Of a DNA stretch of 64,000 bases, positions 33,304 through 42,523 are shown in pieces. Source of the stretch: Demequina salsinemoris (GTDB lineage: Bacteria > Actinomycetota > Actinomycetes > Actinomycetales > Demequinaceae); assembly GCF_000974805.1 (NCBI RefSeq), contig NZ_BBQZ01000002.1:561510-625509 (forward strand), given 5' to 3'. Numbering within the stretch: the stretch's first letter is position 1; each line of letters opens with the position of its first letter. The notes beneath the pieces are model-generated. The model saw only the letters and a program-made list of their open reading frames with translations. It did not search any database and was not told the origin of the DNA. A program made the translations under genes and the position numbers.

Positions 33304-33666
33304 CTACTGCGCGAGGTCGCGACGCAGGGCCACGGCCTCGCCGAGGTAGACATGGGCGATGTCGTCGCGCGAGAGGTCGGTGTCGACATGCATCATCACG
33401 CGCACGATCCTCGGCAGGGCACCAGGCACCGGGATCTCCTGCGCGCACATGAGCGGAACGGCACCGAAGCCCATCTCGCGGGCGGCCGCGGCGGGGAAGT
33501 CGGAGACGATGTCCGGGGTCACGGTGAAGAGGGCGGAGATGACGTCGTCCGTGGTCAGGGAGTTGTCCCGCATGATCGCCGCGACGAGCTCGCGCGTTCG
33601 ATCGTGAAGGTGCTGCCTCTCATCCACGTCGAGCGAGATGGCACCTCGGATCGCGCGTACGGTCAT
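33304..33666 (-). CDS. aroH: Chorismate mutase, AroH class
   Basis: A 120-residue monofunctional chorismate mutase of the Bacillus subtilis AroH fold. VRAIRGAISLDVDERQHLHDRTRELVAAIM, SALFTVTPDIVSDFPAAAARE and VPLMCAQEIPVPGALPRIVRVMMHV carry the active-site arginines and the glutamate expected for this class. Actinobacteria usually encode an AroQ type, so the AroH form is worth noting. TACGAT six bases before the ATG marks a leaderless promoter inside the otherwise contiguous operon, 64 bases after rluB. Confidence 0.93.
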   Translation of the reverse strand: MTVRAIRGAISLDVDERQHLHDRTRELVAAIMRDNSLTTDDVISALFTVTPDIVSDFPAAAAREMGFGAVPLMCAQEIPVPGALPRIVRVMMHVDTDLSRDDIAHVYLGEAVALRRDLAQ

Positions 33667-33672
33667 GGCGCA

Positions 33673-33678
33673 ATCGTA
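33673..33678 (-). promoter_or_regulatory. -10 box TACGAT for leaderless aroH
   Basis: TACGAT on the minus strand, spacer TGCGCC, ATG at 33666. Suggests an internal promoter separating the aroH-tyrA-cmk-plsC-der half of the operon from parA-rluB. Confidence 0.6.
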
Positions 33679-33729
33679 TCGTCCGAGGCACGTCGCGGCC
33701 GCCGCGGCCCCATGGCCAGCGGCGTCGGG

Positions 33730-34482
33730 CTACAGCCCCGCGACCTCCATGAGCTCGCCGACCTCGGTACGGTCCAGCTGCCGCACCTCGCCCGGAGCGA
33801 GCGTGCCGAGCCGGACGGGCCCGAACTGGGTGCGGACGAGCTCGACGACGGGGTGCCCGACCGCGTCGAACATGCGCCGGACGATGCGGTTGCGGCCCTC
33901 GTGGAGCTCGACCTGGACGAGCGAGTGATCGCCCGAGATGTCGAGGATCACGCACGACGTGACGCGCACCGGCCCGTCGGTCAGGTCCACACCCTCCTTG
34001 AGGAGCGTCGGGAGGCCCTTGGCCACGCGGCCCTCGACCTTCGCCACGTAGATCTTCGAGACTCCGTGCGTGGGGTGCGCGAGGCGGTTCGCGAGGTCCC
34101 CGTCATTCGTCAGCAGGATCACGCCCGTGGTCTCGGCGTCGAGCCTGCCGACGTGGAACAGGCGCTCCTTGAAGTCGGCCACGTACTGGTCGAGCGCGGG
34201 ACGCCCCTGCGGGTCCTGCATCGTCGACACCACGCCGAACGGCTTGTTGAGGACCACGGTCACGTGCGCGTCGTCCACGCTGATGCGCTTGCCGTCGACC
34301 TCGATCGCGACGTCGTCGGGGTCCACGCGCACGCCGAGCTGGTCGACGACCTCGCCGTTGACCTGCACGCGACCGGCCTCGATCATCTCCTCGCACTTGC
34401 GGCGCGAGCCGACACCCGCCGACGCGAGCACCTTCTGGAGGCGGATGCCCTCGGGGCGGTGGATCTCGAGCTCGGCCATCAT
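33730..34482 (-). CDS. rluB: 23S rRNA pseudouridine synthase RluB-type
   Basis: A 250-residue enzyme. An S4 RNA-binding domain (RLQKVLASAGVGSRRKCEEMIEAGRVQVNGEVV) is followed by the catalytic domain with VGRLDAETTGVILLTNDGDLANRL, whose aspartate in GRLD is the nucleophile, and HPTHGVSKIYVAKVEG. The RsuA/RluB/RluE subfamily modifies helix 89 of 23S rRNA (U2605 in E. coli) or 16S U516; the scpA-scpB linkage favours RluB. The ATGATG start overlaps the scpB stop as ATGA. Confidence 0.9.
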   Translation of the reverse strand: MMAELEIHRPEGIRLQKVLASAGVGSRRKCEEMIEAGRVQVNGEVVDQLGVRVDPDDVAIEVDGKRISVDDAHVTVVLNKPFGVVSTMQDPQGRPALDQYVADFKERLFHVGRLDAETTGVILLTNDGDLANRLAHPTHGVSKIYVAKVEGRVAKGLPTLLKEGVDLTDGPVRVTSCVILDISGDHSLVQVELHEGRNRIVRRMFDAVGHPVVELVRTQFGPVRLGTLAPGEVRQLDRTEVGELMEVAGL

Positions 34483-35033
34483 CGGGCTCCCTCGGAATCC
34501 GTGCCGTCGAGCTCCGCGAGCTCGGGCAGGAACGGGGCGAGCGGGGGCAGCTCGTCAAGCGACGACATCCCCATGCGCTCGAGGAACTCGGTCGTGGTGC
34601 CGTACAGCAGCGCTCCCCCGGTCTCGCCGACCTCGGTCACGAGCCCGCGCGCGCTCAGCGTCTTCATCACAGAGTCAACGTTAACTCCCCGGACCTGGGA
34701 CACCTGACCACGGGTCACCGGCTGACGGTACGCGACCACGGCGAGCGTCTCGAGCGCGGCCTGCGACAGGCGCGCCGACTGCCCCTCGACGACGAAGCGT
34801 CCCACGACGTCCGCGTACAGGCGCGACGAGTAGATGCGCCATCCGCCGTCGACCTCGCGCAGCTCGAAGCCGCGCGGAGCCTCAGGGTTCGCGTACTCGT
34901 CCCGGAGCGTCTCGAGCTCCGCGATCACCTGGTCGACCGGGACCTCGAGAGCCGCGGCGAGCTGGTCCGGCGGCACCGGCTCGCCCACGACCATCAGCAC
35001 CGCCTCCAGGGCGCCCCTCACGTGTGCGTCCAT
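34479..35033 (-). CDS. scpB: Segregation and condensation protein B
   Basis: A 184-residue kleisin-associated subunit of the SMC-ScpAB condensin that organises the nucleoid. Two winged-helix units are seen, with VRGALEAVLMVVGEPVPPDQLAAALEV at the start and SQAALETLAVVAYRQPVTRGQVSQVRGVNVD as the family signature. The ATG is fused to the end of scpA as TGATG, and its own end overlaps rluB. Confidence 0.93.
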   Translation of the reverse strand: MDAHVRGALEAVLMVVGEPVPPDQLAAALEVPVDQVIAELETLRDEYANPEAPRGFELREVDGGWRIYSSRLYADVVGRFVVEGQSARLSQAALETLAVVAYRQPVTRGQVSQVRGVNVDSVMKTLSARGLVTEVGETGGALLYGTTTEFLERMGMSSLDELPPLAPFLPELAELDGTDSEGAR

Positions 35034-35905
35034 CAGCGCTCTCCCTCCTCGTCGCGGCGCTCAGGTTCGCGCGCCGCCTCCAGCCCGACGCCCATCGCGT
35101 CGTCCTCGTCGAACTCCGCCGACACGTCGACATCGTCGCTGCCGCCGGTCCAGCGCACCGTGAGCTCGCCGAGCGACCTGGCCTGCTCGAACGACACCGC
35201 GGCCTCGCGGAAGAGCTCGAGCAGCGCGAGGAAGCGTGCGACGACCACATGCACGTTCTCCGCGTCGGCGACGAGCGCTCGGAACGTCACGGACCCCGCG
35301 TGCTGGAGCCGCGTGACGATGACGTGCGCCTGGTCCCGCACGCTCACGGCGGGGTTGTGCAGGTGGGCCAGGGACACCGTGGGCGGGGCCTTCGGCTCGA
35401 GCGCCTTCGCGGCGAACGTCGCGAGCATCTCGGGAGTGATGCTCCACACGAGCTCGGGCAGCAGCATCGCGAAATGCTCCTCGAGCGGCACGTCGCGCGG
35501 CATGCGGCGCGGCGCCTCGAGCATCGTCTCGAACCGTCCTGCTACCTCCTTGAAGGCGCGGTACTGGAGCAGGCGGGCGAACAGCAGGTCGCGCGCCTCG
35601 AGCAGCTCGAGGTCCTCGAGGTCGTCGACCTCGCCCTGCGGCAGCAGGCGCGCGGTCTTGAGGTCCAGGAGCGTCGCGGCGACGACGAGGAACTCGGAGG
35701 CCTGGGACAGGTCCCAGTCGGTCTCGTGGGTGCGGACGACGCTGAGGAACTCGTCCGTGACGCGCGCGAGCGCCACCTCCGTGATCTCCATCTGGTGCTT
35801 GGAGATGAGGCTCAGGAGCAGATCGAACGGTCCCTCGAAGTTGTCGAGGTGGACCTCGAACCCCTTGCGTGGCGCCTGGTCCGGCACGAGCGGGCCGGCG
35901 GTCAT
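35033..35905 (-). CDS. scpA: Segregation and condensation protein A (kleisin)
   Basis: A 290-residue kleisin that bridges the SMC heads. FEVHLDNFEGPFDLLLSLISKHQMEITEVALARVTDEFL is the conserved N-terminal helix region and the winged-helix C-terminus ends in an acidic/basic tail. ATG 35905 is one base after the parA stop codon; a start six codons earlier would lie inside parA. Confidence 0.93.
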   Translation of the reverse strand: MTAGPLVPDQAPRKGFEVHLDNFEGPFDLLLSLISKHQMEITEVALARVTDEFLSVVRTHETDWDLSQASEFLVVAATLLDLKTARLLPQGEVDDLEDLELLEARDLLFARLLQYRAFKEVAGRFETMLEAPRRMPRDVPLEEHFAMLLPELVWSITPEMLATFAAKALEPKAPPTVSLAHLHNPAVSVRDQAHVIVTRLQHAGSVTFRALVADAENVHVVVARFLALLELFREAAVSFEQARSLGELTVRWTGGSDDVDVSAEFDEDDAMGVGLEAAREPERRDEEGER

Positions 35906-35906
35906 G

Positions 35907-36722
35907 CTACGCGGCGACCCCACGCGTCACGAGCTCGCGCGCGAGCTTGCGATACGACTCCGAGCCGGCGTGCGACGGCGCGAACGCGAGGATCGGCTCC
36001 GCGGCGACCGTGGCGTCGGGGAACTTCACGGTGCGCGCGATCATCGTCTCGGTGACGCGGTCCCCGAAGCGCTCGCGCACCCGCTCGACGACCTCCTGAG
36101 CGTGCAGCGTGCGGGAGTCGTACATGGTGGGGATGATCGCGTCCATCGACAGGCGCGGGTTGAGCCGGTCCTGGACCTTGGTGATCGTGTCGACCAGCAG
36201 CGCGACGCCGCGCATCGCGAAGTACTCGCATGCGAGCGGGATGAGGACGCCGTGCGCCGCGACGAGCGCGTTCACGGTCAGCAGGCCCAGCGACGGCTGG
36301 CAGTCGATCAGCACGACGTCGTAGTCGTCGACCACGTCGCGCAGCGCGCGGGCGAGCGCGCTCTCACGTGCGACCTCGCCGACCAGCTGCACCTCCGCGG
36401 CGGACAGGTCGATGTTCGCGGGCAGGAGGTCGAGGTTCTCGTAGGCGGTGCGCATGATCACGTCGGCGGTCTTGACGTCGGACCTCAGCAGCAGGTCGTA
36501 CACCGTCGTCTTGAGGTCGTTGGAGTTGACTCCCAGGCCGGCCGACGCCGCTCCCTGCGGGTCGAAGTCGACGAGCAGCACGCGGCGGCCGTACTCCGCG
36601 AGGGCCGCGGCGAGGTTGACCGAGGTGGTCGTCTTGCCCACCCCGCCCTTCTGGTTGCACAGAGCCACGACGCGGGCGGGCCCATGGCTGGTCAGAGGCT
36701 GCGGTTCGGGGTAGTCGGTCAC
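35907..36722 (-). CDS. parA: ParA-family chromosome partitioning ATPase
   Basis: A 271-residue P-loop ATPase. CNQKGGVGKTTTSVNLAAAL is the deviant Walker A with its signature lysine, VLLVDFDPQGAAS the A' motif and VLIDCQPSLGLLTVNAL the Walker B. This xerD-linked ParA-like gene is conserved next to scpAB in Actinobacteria and is distinct from the oriC-proximal parAB pair (no parB here). Its cargo is not certain. GTG 36722 is six bases after TAATCT with no Shine-Dalgarno, so the segregation operon probably has its own leaderless promoter, 20 bases downstream of xerD. Confidence 0.92.
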   Translation of the reverse strand: MTDYPEPQPLTSHGPARVVALCNQKGGVGKTTTSVNLAAALAEYGRRVLLVDFDPQGAASAGLGVNSNDLKTTVYDLLLRSDVKTADVIMRTAYENLDLLPANIDLSAAEVQLVGEVARESALARALRDVVDDYDVVLIDCQPSLGLLTVNALVAAHGVLIPLACEYFAMRGVALLVDTITKVQDRLNPRLSMDAIIPTMYDSRTLHAQEVVERVRERFGDRVTETMIARTVKFPDATVAAEPILAFAPSHAGSESYRKLARELVTRGVAA

Positions 36723-36728
36723 GCGCCC

Positions 36729-36734
36729 AGATTA
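36729..36734 (-). promoter_or_regulatory. -10 box TAATCT for leaderless parA
   Basis: TAATCT on the minus strand, spacer GGGCGC, GTG at 36722. Confidence 0.6.
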
Positions 36735-36742
36735 CCGTTTCG

Positions 36743-37672
36743 TCACGCCCGCGACTCACGGGCACGCGGGTGCGCGAGCACGTACGCCTCGCGCAGCGAG
36801 TCGCGCGTCACCAGGGTGTACACCTGGGTCGTCGTGACCGACGCGTGGCCCAGCAGCTCCTGCACCACGCGCACGTCGGCGCCGCCGGAGATGAGGTGCG
36901 TCGCGAACGAGTGGCGCAGCGTGTGCGGGCTCACGTCGGGGATCCCCGCCCGCTCGGAAGCCGCCCGCAGGATCGTCCACGCCGATTGGCGCGACAGCCG
37001 TCCGCCGCGCGCGTTGAGGAACAGCGCGGGCGTGCCCTTGCCCGCGGCCGCGAGGCCGGGGCGTCCCCGCACCAGGTAGGCGTGAAGCGCGTTCGTGGAG
37101 AACGCGCCCAACGGGACGATGCGCTCCTTGCGTCCCTTGCCTCGCAGGAGAACCGATTCGCTCCCCCGCTCGAGCACCGCATCGTCCACGTCGAGGCCGA
37201 CGGCCTCGGAGATGCGCGCGCCCGTCGCGTACACGAGCTCGAGCAGGGCGCGGTCCCGCAGCGGCGCGATGCCGTCGCCCGCGGAGGCGGCCTCGAGGAT
37301 GGCCTCGACCTGATCCGTGGCGATCGCCTTGGGCAGACGCCGCGGCACCGCACGGGGCTTCACCTGGAGGGACGGATCGTCATCGCTCCAGCCCTCGAGC
37401 ACCGCGAACCTGTGCCAGCCGCGGACCGCCACCACGACGCGGGACGCGGATGCGGGCGCGAGCGCCTTGCGGCCGTCATCGCCCGTGCCGAGCGCCTGCG
37501 CGAACTCGGACACGTCGCCACGCGTGACGCCGCGCAGGGACTCGATGCCCCTGGCGGACAGGAAGGCCTCATATCTCGCAAGGTCGCGGCGGTAGGCGGC
37601 GAGCGTGTTGTCGCTCAGCCCGCGCTCGACGGCCAGATGGGCCAGATAGCCCTCGCGCTGGCCCGCGAGCAC
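36743..37672 (-). CDS. xerD: Tyrosine recombinase XerD
   Basis: A 309-residue site-specific recombinase that resolves chromosome dimers at dif with XerC. The N-terminal SAM-like domain ([30 protein letters not shown]) is followed by the catalytic residues: [12 protein letters not shown] (Arg), [11 protein letters not shown] (His-x-x-Arg), [14 protein letters not shown] (His and the Tyr nucleophile). Synteny with parA-scpAB points to XerD rather than XerC. No ATG is available near the expected N-terminus; GTG 37672, one base after the cyoE stop, gives the family length. Confidence 0.9.
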   Translation of the reverse strand: MLAGQREGYLAHLAVERGLSDNTLAAYRRDLARYEAFLSARGIESLRGVTRGDVSEFAQALGTGDDGRKALAPASASRVVVAVRGWHRFAVLEGWSDDDPSLQVKPRAVPRRLPKAIATDQVEAILEAASAGDGIAPLRDRALLELVYATGARISEAVGLDVDDAVLERGSESVLLRGKGRKERIVPLGAFSTNALHAYLVRGRPGLAAAGKGTPALFLNARGGRLSRQSAWTILRAASERAGIPDVSPHTLRHSFATHLISGGADVRVVQELLGHASVTTTQVYTLVTRDSLREAYVLAHPRARESRA

Positions 37673-37673
37673 G

Positions 37674-38636
37674 TCAGGACCAGACCGACAGGGCGTCCGG
37701 GAGGAACGGGTCGACGAGCACGGCCGCGAAGACGATCGTGAGATACACGATCGACTGACGGAACAGCCGCATCTCCTTGAGCTTCTGGTCCCCACGCTGC
37801 GAGCGCACGTACAGCTGCACGCATCCGACGACGAACCATGCCCCGGCGCCGGCCGCGGCCGCGAGGTAGACCCACGTCATGCCGCCGACCGGGACGAGCA
37901 CGAGGCTCGTGAGCACCATGGCGACCGCGTAGGCGATCATCTCGATCGCGACGCGACGCGTCGGCGCCACGACCGGCAGCATCGGGACCTCGGCGTGCGC
38001 GTAGTCCTTGCGGAACTTCATCGACAGCGGCCAGTAGTGCGGCGGGGTCCAGAAGAAGACGATGAGGAACAGCAGGAAGGGCTCCCACGCGAGCGAGTCC
38101 GTGACCGCGGCCCAGCCGATGAGCGCGGGCATGCATCCCGCGATGCCGCCCCACACGATGTTCTGCGACGTGCGGCGCTTGAGGATGAGCGTGTAGCCCA
38201 CCACGTAGCCGAGGATCGCGAGGAGGGTCAGCCCCGTCGCGAGAGGCGAGCCGACGACGAACCAGAACCAGGCAAGGCTCACGGCACCGAGGATCCACGC
38301 GAAGTTCCTCGCGCCCCGGACCGAGACCTCCCCCGTGACCAGGGGCCGGTTGCGGGTCCTGTTCATGATCGCGTCGATGTCGCGGTCGATCAGGCTGTTG
38401 AACGCGTTGGCCGAGCCCGCGGACAGGTAGCCGCCGAACAGCGTCGCGAAGGTGAGCCCCATCGGGGGCCAGCCACCCGCGGCCAGCACCATCGCCGGCA
38501 GCGTCGTCACGAGCAGGAGCTCGATGATGCGAGGCTTCGTGAGAGCGACGTAGGCCTTGAGAACCCGCGTGGCGAGCAGCCACCGCGGTACGGCTGGCGC
38601 CGGCACGTCCTGAAGAGCTGGCGCTGGCGTGGGCAT
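37674..38636 (-). CDS. cyoE: Protohaem IX farnesyltransferase (haem O synthase)
   Basis: A 320-residue UbiA-family prenyltransferase with about nine membrane helices that converts haem B to haem O for haem-copper oxidases. [16 protein letters not shown] begins the fold, [23 protein letters not shown] is the first Asp-rich motif and [19 protein letters not shown] the cyoE-specific second motif. Haem A synthase is not in the window. ATG 38636 is taken because TAGACT lies exactly six bases upstream; a GTG two codons earlier is in frame but sits inside that spacer. It is divergent from the transketolase operon, an arrangement common in Actinobacteria. Confidence 0.94.
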   Translation of the reverse strand: MPTPAPALQDVPAPAVPRWLLATRVLKAYVALTKPRIIELLLVTTLPAMVLAAGGWPPMGLTFATLFGGYLSAGSANAFNSLIDRDIDAIMNRTRNRPLVTGEVSVRGARNFAWILGAVSLAWFWFVVGSPLATGLTLLAILGYVVGYTLILKRRTSQNIVWGGIAGCMPALIGWAAVTDSLAWEPFLLFLIVFFWTPPHYWPLSMKFRKDYAHAEVPMLPVVAPTRRVAIEMIAYAVAMVLTSLVLVPVGGMTWVYLAAAAGAGAWFVVGCVQLYVRSQRGDQKLKEMRLFRQSIVYLTIVFAAVLVDPFLPDALSVWS

Positions 38637-38642
38637 GCGCAC

Positions 38643-38648
38643 AGTCTA
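38643..38648 (-). promoter_or_regulatory. -10 box TAGACT for leaderless cyoE
   Basis: TAGACT on the minus strand, spacer GTGCGC, ATG at 38636. Confidence 0.6.
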
Positions 38649-38787
38649 AGCCGCGCCCGGCCCGATCTAGGACCTCGGTCCCGGAGAAGGCGCGTAGTGT
38701 GTCGCTGTCCGCCCCTCCCATCGGAGCGACGCCCCAGGGTCACGACGATGGGGCGCCCTCATCGACACGGCGCATCCTCGTGACTAC

Positions 38788-38793
38788 TAGGCT
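38788..38793 (+). promoter_or_regulatory. -10 box TAGGCT of the tkt operon
   Basis: TAGGCT predicts transcription from about 38800 and a leader of roughly 32 bases before the GTG of tkt, containing TGGAG as ribosome-binding site. No good -35 hexamer. Confidence 0.5.
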
Positions 38794-38831
38794 GTGGACG
38801 TCAGAATCGATCACACTTCACTGGAGTTTCT

Positions 38832-40889
38832 GTGAGCCTCAACTGGACCGCCGCTGACCACCGCGCCGTCGACACCCTCCGGGTGCTCGCCGCCGACTCT
38901 GTCGAGAAGGTGGGCAACGGGCACCCCGGCACCGCGATCTCGCTGGCGCCCGCCGCATACCTGCTCTTCCAGAACGTCATGCGCCACGACCCCGCCGACT
39001 CGACGTGGATCGGTCGCGACCGCTTCGTCCTCTCGGCCGGCCACTCGTCGCTGACGCTGTACCTGCAGCTGTTCGCCTCCGGCTACGAGCTGTCGCTCGA
39101 CGACCTCAAGTCGCTGCGCACCGAGGGCTCCAAGACCCCCGGCCACCCGGAGTACGGCCACACCGACGGCGTGGAGATCACCACCGGCCCGCTCGGCTCG
39201 GGCATCGCATCGTCCGTCGGCATGGCGATGGCCGCCCGCAAGGAGCGCGGCCTGCTCGACCCCGACGCCGCGCCCGGCACGTCGCCGTTCGACCACTTCG
39301 TGTACGTCATCGCGGGCGACGGCGACCTGCAGGAGGGCGTCTCGCACGAGGCCTGCTCGCTCGCCGGCACGCAGGAGCTCGGCAACCTCATCGTCATCTG
39401 GGACGACAACAAGATCTCGATCGAGCACGAGACCGACATCTCCTTCACCGAGGACGTCCTGAAGCGCTACGAGGCGTACGGCTGGCACACCCAGCACGTG
39501 TCGTGGCTCGGCGACGGCGAGTACAAGGAGGACCCGGCCGCGCTGTACGACGCGATCCAGGCCGCCAAGTCCGAGACCGGCAAGCCGTCGATCATCCGCC
39601 TCAGCACCATCATCGGCTGGCCCTCGCCCACCAAGCAGAACTCCGGCGGCGTGCACGGCTCCGCGCTCGGCGCCGCCGAGGTCGCGGGCCTCAAGGAGGT
39701 CCTCGGCTTCGACCCCGAGAGCAGCTTCGTCGTCGAGGACGACGTCCTCGCGCACATGCGCGGCGTCAAGGAGCGCGGCCAGCAGGCCCACTCCGAGTGG
39801 AACGCCGGCTTCTCCCGCTGGGAGGCCGAGCAGCCCGAGCGTGCCGCGCTTCTCGAGCGCCTGCAGACCCGCGCCCTGCCCGAGGGCTGGACCGACGCGC
39901 TGCCCGAGTTCGAGGTCGGCACCTCGGTCGCGACGCGCTCCGCGTCCGGCAAGGTGCTCACCGCCCTCGCGCCCGTGCTGCCCGAGCTCTGGGGCGGCTC
40001 GGCCGACCTCGCCGGATCGAACAACACCACCATGGACGGAGAGCCGTCGTTCCTCCCGCCGCACCGCTCCACGCACTCGTGGCCGAACGGCGACTGGTAC
40101 GGACGCACGCTGCACTTCGGCATCCGCGAGTTCGGCATGGGCACGATCCTCAACGGCATCACGCTCCACGGCCTGACCCGCACGTACGGCGGCACGTTCC
40201 TCGTGTTCTCCGACTACATGCGCGCCTCGGTCCGCCTCGCGGCCCTCATGCAGATCCCGACGACCTTCGTGTGGACGCACGACTCCGTCGGACTCGGCGA
40301 GGACGGCCCCACGCACCAGCCGATCGAGCACGTCGCGACCCTGCGCGCGATCCCTGGCCTCGACGTGCTCCGCCCCGCGGACGCCAACGAGACCGCCTAC
40401 GCGTGGAAGGCGATCCTCGAGACCACCGACCGCCCGTCGGCGATCATCCTGACCCGTCAGAACGTCCCGACCCTCGAGGGCACCTCCGCCGAGGGCGTCG
40501 ACAAGGGCGCGTACGTCCTCGCCGGCGCCGACGAGGACGCCGACGTGCTGCTCATCGCCACCGGTTCCGAGGTCTCGGTCGCGGTCGGCGCTCGCGAGCT
40601 TCTCGCGGCCGACGGCGTGAAGGCGCGCGTCATCTCGATGCCGTCGCGTGAGCGCTTCGAGCGTCAGGACGCCGCCTACCAGGAGTCCGTCCTGCCCGCG
40701 GCCGTGAAGGCACGCGTCTCGGTCGAGGCAGGCTCCTCGCTCGGCTGGCGCGAGCTCGTCGGCGATGCCGGCCGTGTTGTGGGCGTCGACCACTTCGGCG
40801 AGTCGGCCTCGGGCGGCCTCCTGCTCAAGAAGTACGGCTTCACCGCGGAGAACGTCGCCGCCAAGGCACGCGAGTCTCTCGAGGCCTGA
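38832..40889 (+). CDS. tkt: Transketolase
   Basis: A 685-residue TPP enzyme of the non-oxidative pentose-phosphate pathway, moving two-carbon units between sugar phosphates. NGHPGTAISLAPAAYLL, the TPP/Mg motif VIAGDGDLQEGVSHEACSLAG (GDG...), GSADLAGSNNT, the pyrimidine-domain glutamate region FGIREFGMG and the THDSVGLGEDGPTHQPIEH substrate loop are all present. The GTG start follows TGGAG. It heads the operon tkt-pgi-zwf-opcA-pgl, with two bases to pgi. Confidence 0.96.
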   Translation: MSLNWTAADHRAVDTLRVLAADSVEKVGNGHPGTAISLAPAAYLLFQNVMRHDPADSTWIGRDRFVLSAGHSSLTLYLQLFASGYELSLDDLKSLRTEGSKTPGHPEYGHTDGVEITTGPLGSGIASSVGMAMAARKERGLLDPDAAPGTSPFDHFVYVIAGDGDLQEGVSHEACSLAGTQELGNLIVIWDDNKISIEHETDISFTEDVLKRYEAYGWHTQHVSWLGDGEYKEDPAALYDAIQAAKSETGKPSIIRLSTIIGWPSPTKQNSGGVHGSALGAAEVAGLKEVLGFDPESSFVVEDDVLAHMRGVKERGQQAHSEWNAGFSRWEAEQPERAALLERLQTRALPEGWTDALPEFEVGTSVATRSASGKVLTALAPVLPELWGGSADLAGSNNTTMDGEPSFLPPHRSTHSWPNGDWYGRTLHFGIREFGMGTILNGITLHGLTRTYGGTFLVFSDYMRASVRLAALMQIPTTFVWTHDSVGLGEDGPTHQPIEHVATLRAIPGLDVLRPADANETAYAWKAILETTDRPSAIILTRQNVPTLEGTSAEGVDKGAYVLAGADEDADVLLIATGSEVSVAVGARELLAADGVKARVISMPSRERFERQDAAYQESVLPAAVKARVSVEAGSSLGWRELVGDAGRVVGVDHFGESASGGLLLKKYGFTAENVAAKARESLEA

Positions 40890-40891
40890 AG

Positions 40892-42517
40892 TTGACCCGA
40901 TTCCTCAGCACCTGGGTCGGCGTCGACAATGAGGCTCATGTCGCGGTCACCGTCGGCGGCGATGTCGCCGAGACCGCGGCGTCTCTGACGCCCACCCTGG
41001 TCGAGGAACGCGTCGCGTCGCGCCTCGGCGCCAGCGATCCCACCCTGTGGGGCGCGGGCGCCGAGGCCGACGCTCGGCTCCAGCTCGGCTGGACCGACCT
41101 GCATGAGACGGCGCGCCGTCACCTCGGACCGCTCGAGGAGCTCTTCGTGGATCTCCGCGGCGAGGGGGTCACGCGCGTCGTCCTCGTCGGGATGGGCGGC
41201 TCGACGCTCGCCCCCGACGTCATCTGCGCCACCTACGGCGTGCCCCTCGTGACCCTCGACTCGACCGCTCCCGCACAGGTCAGGAAGGCCGTCGGCGGCG
41301 ACCTCTCGGCCACGGTCGTGGTCGTCTCCTCCAAGTCCGGCGCGACCGTCGAGACGGAGGCCCTGCGCGAGACTGTCGAAGAGGCGTTCCGGGCGCAGGG
41401 GATCGACCCCCGCCGGCGCATCGTCGCCGTGACGGACCCGGGCTCGCCGCTCGAGGCGAAGGCCCGCGCGGTCCCCTACCGCGCGCTGTTCCTCGACGAT
41501 CCGCACGTCGGTGGCAAGTTCTCCGCCCTGTCCGCCTTCGGTCTGGTCCCCGCAGCGCTCGCCGGGGTCCCGGTGCTCGAGGTCCTCGACGAGGCCGCGG
41601 CCGTCGCCGCGTCGCTCGAGGAGGACGACCTCGCCAACCCCGCGCTCGTCCTCGCGGCGGCCCTCGCGGGTCCCCGCTCCACCCTCGTCGTCTCCGACCA
41701 CGGCTCGGGTCTCGTCGGTCTCGCCGACTGGGTCGAGCAGCTCGTGGCCGACTCCACCGGCAAGGACGGCGTGGGAGTGCTTCCGGTCGTCGCCGCCCCC
41801 GCAGCTCCCGACCTGCGCCAGGGGGACGCCATCGACTGCAGGCTCGTCGCCCTCTCCGCTGACGACGACGGCACCGGCGCGGAGATCACCGTCGGAGGCA
41901 CGCTCGGTGGGCAGCTGCTCCTGTGGGAGCACGCCGTCACGATCGCGTGCCGCCTGCTCGGCGTCAGCCCCTTCGACGAGCCCGACCTCGAGGCATCGAA
42001 GGCCGCGACGCGAGACCTGCTCGGCTCCCCCGCCCCCCACGGCGATCCCGCGTTCGTCGACGACGCCATCGAGGTCCGAGGCAGCGCGACGCTCCTCGAT
42101 GGCGTGGACACGGTCGCGGACGCGCTGACCCGGCTCGAGGACTGCGTGGGAGCCGACGGCTATCTCGCGGTCCTCGCGTACCTGGACCGCGACAGCGGCA
42201 ACGGACTGCCGCACTCGCGGCGTCCGCTCGCCCAGCGCCTCTCCCGCCCCGTCACGTTCGGCTGGGGCCCCCGCTACCTGCACTCGTCCGGCCAGCTCCA
42301 CAAGGGCGGGCCCCGCACGGGAGTGTTCCTGCTGCTCACCGCAGACTTCGAGGAGGACCTGGAGATCCCGGGCCTGCCTTACACCTTCGGCACGCTCACC
42401 CGAGCGCAGGCCGAGGGCGACGCCCACGCACTCGAGGCCATCGGCCGTCCGGTGCTGCGGCTTCACCTCACCCATCGTTCGCAGGTCGCCCGCGTGGCGG
42501 CCCTACTGGAGGGATGA
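40892..42517 (+). CDS. pgi: Glucose-6-phosphate isomerase, divergent actinobacterial type
   Basis: A 541-residue sugar isomerase. LVGMGGSTLAPDVI and VVVSSKSGATVETEALRETV are the two SIS phosphosugar-binding motifs, VTDPGSPLEAKA follows, and FGWGPRYLHSSGQLHKGGP carries the conserved His and Lys near the C-terminus. This form matches the C-terminal half of the transaldolase-Pgi fusion proteins of some Actinobacteria rather than classical 550-residue Pgi. The start is TTG, two bases after the tkt stop, with GAGG just upstream. No transaldolase gene or domain is present in this operon. Confidence 0.88.
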   Translation: MTRFLSTWVGVDNEAHVAVTVGGDVAETAASLTPTLVEERVASRLGASDPTLWGAGAEADARLQLGWTDLHETARRHLGPLEELFVDLRGEGVTRVVLVGMGGSTLAPDVICATYGVPLVTLDSTAPAQVRKAVGGDLSATVVVVSSKSGATVETEALRETVEEAFRAQGIDPRRRIVAVTDPGSPLEAKARAVPYRALFLDDPHVGGKFSALSAFGLVPAALAGVPVLEVLDEAAAVAASLEEDDLANPALVLAAALAGPRSTLVVSDHGSGLVGLADWVEQLVADSTGKDGVGVLPVVAAPAAPDLRQGDAIDCRLVALSADDDGTGAEITVGGTLGGQLLLWEHAVTIACRLLGVSPFDEPDLEASKAATRDLLGSPAPHGDPAFVDDAIEVRGSATLLDGVDTVADALTRLEDCVGADGYLAVLAYLDRDSGNGLPHSRRPLAQRLSRPVTFGWGPRYLHSSGQLHKGGPRTGVFLLLTADFEEDLEIPGLPYTFGTLTRAQAEGDAHALEAIGRPVLRLHLTHRSQVARVAALLEG

Positions 42518-42523
42518 CCTCGA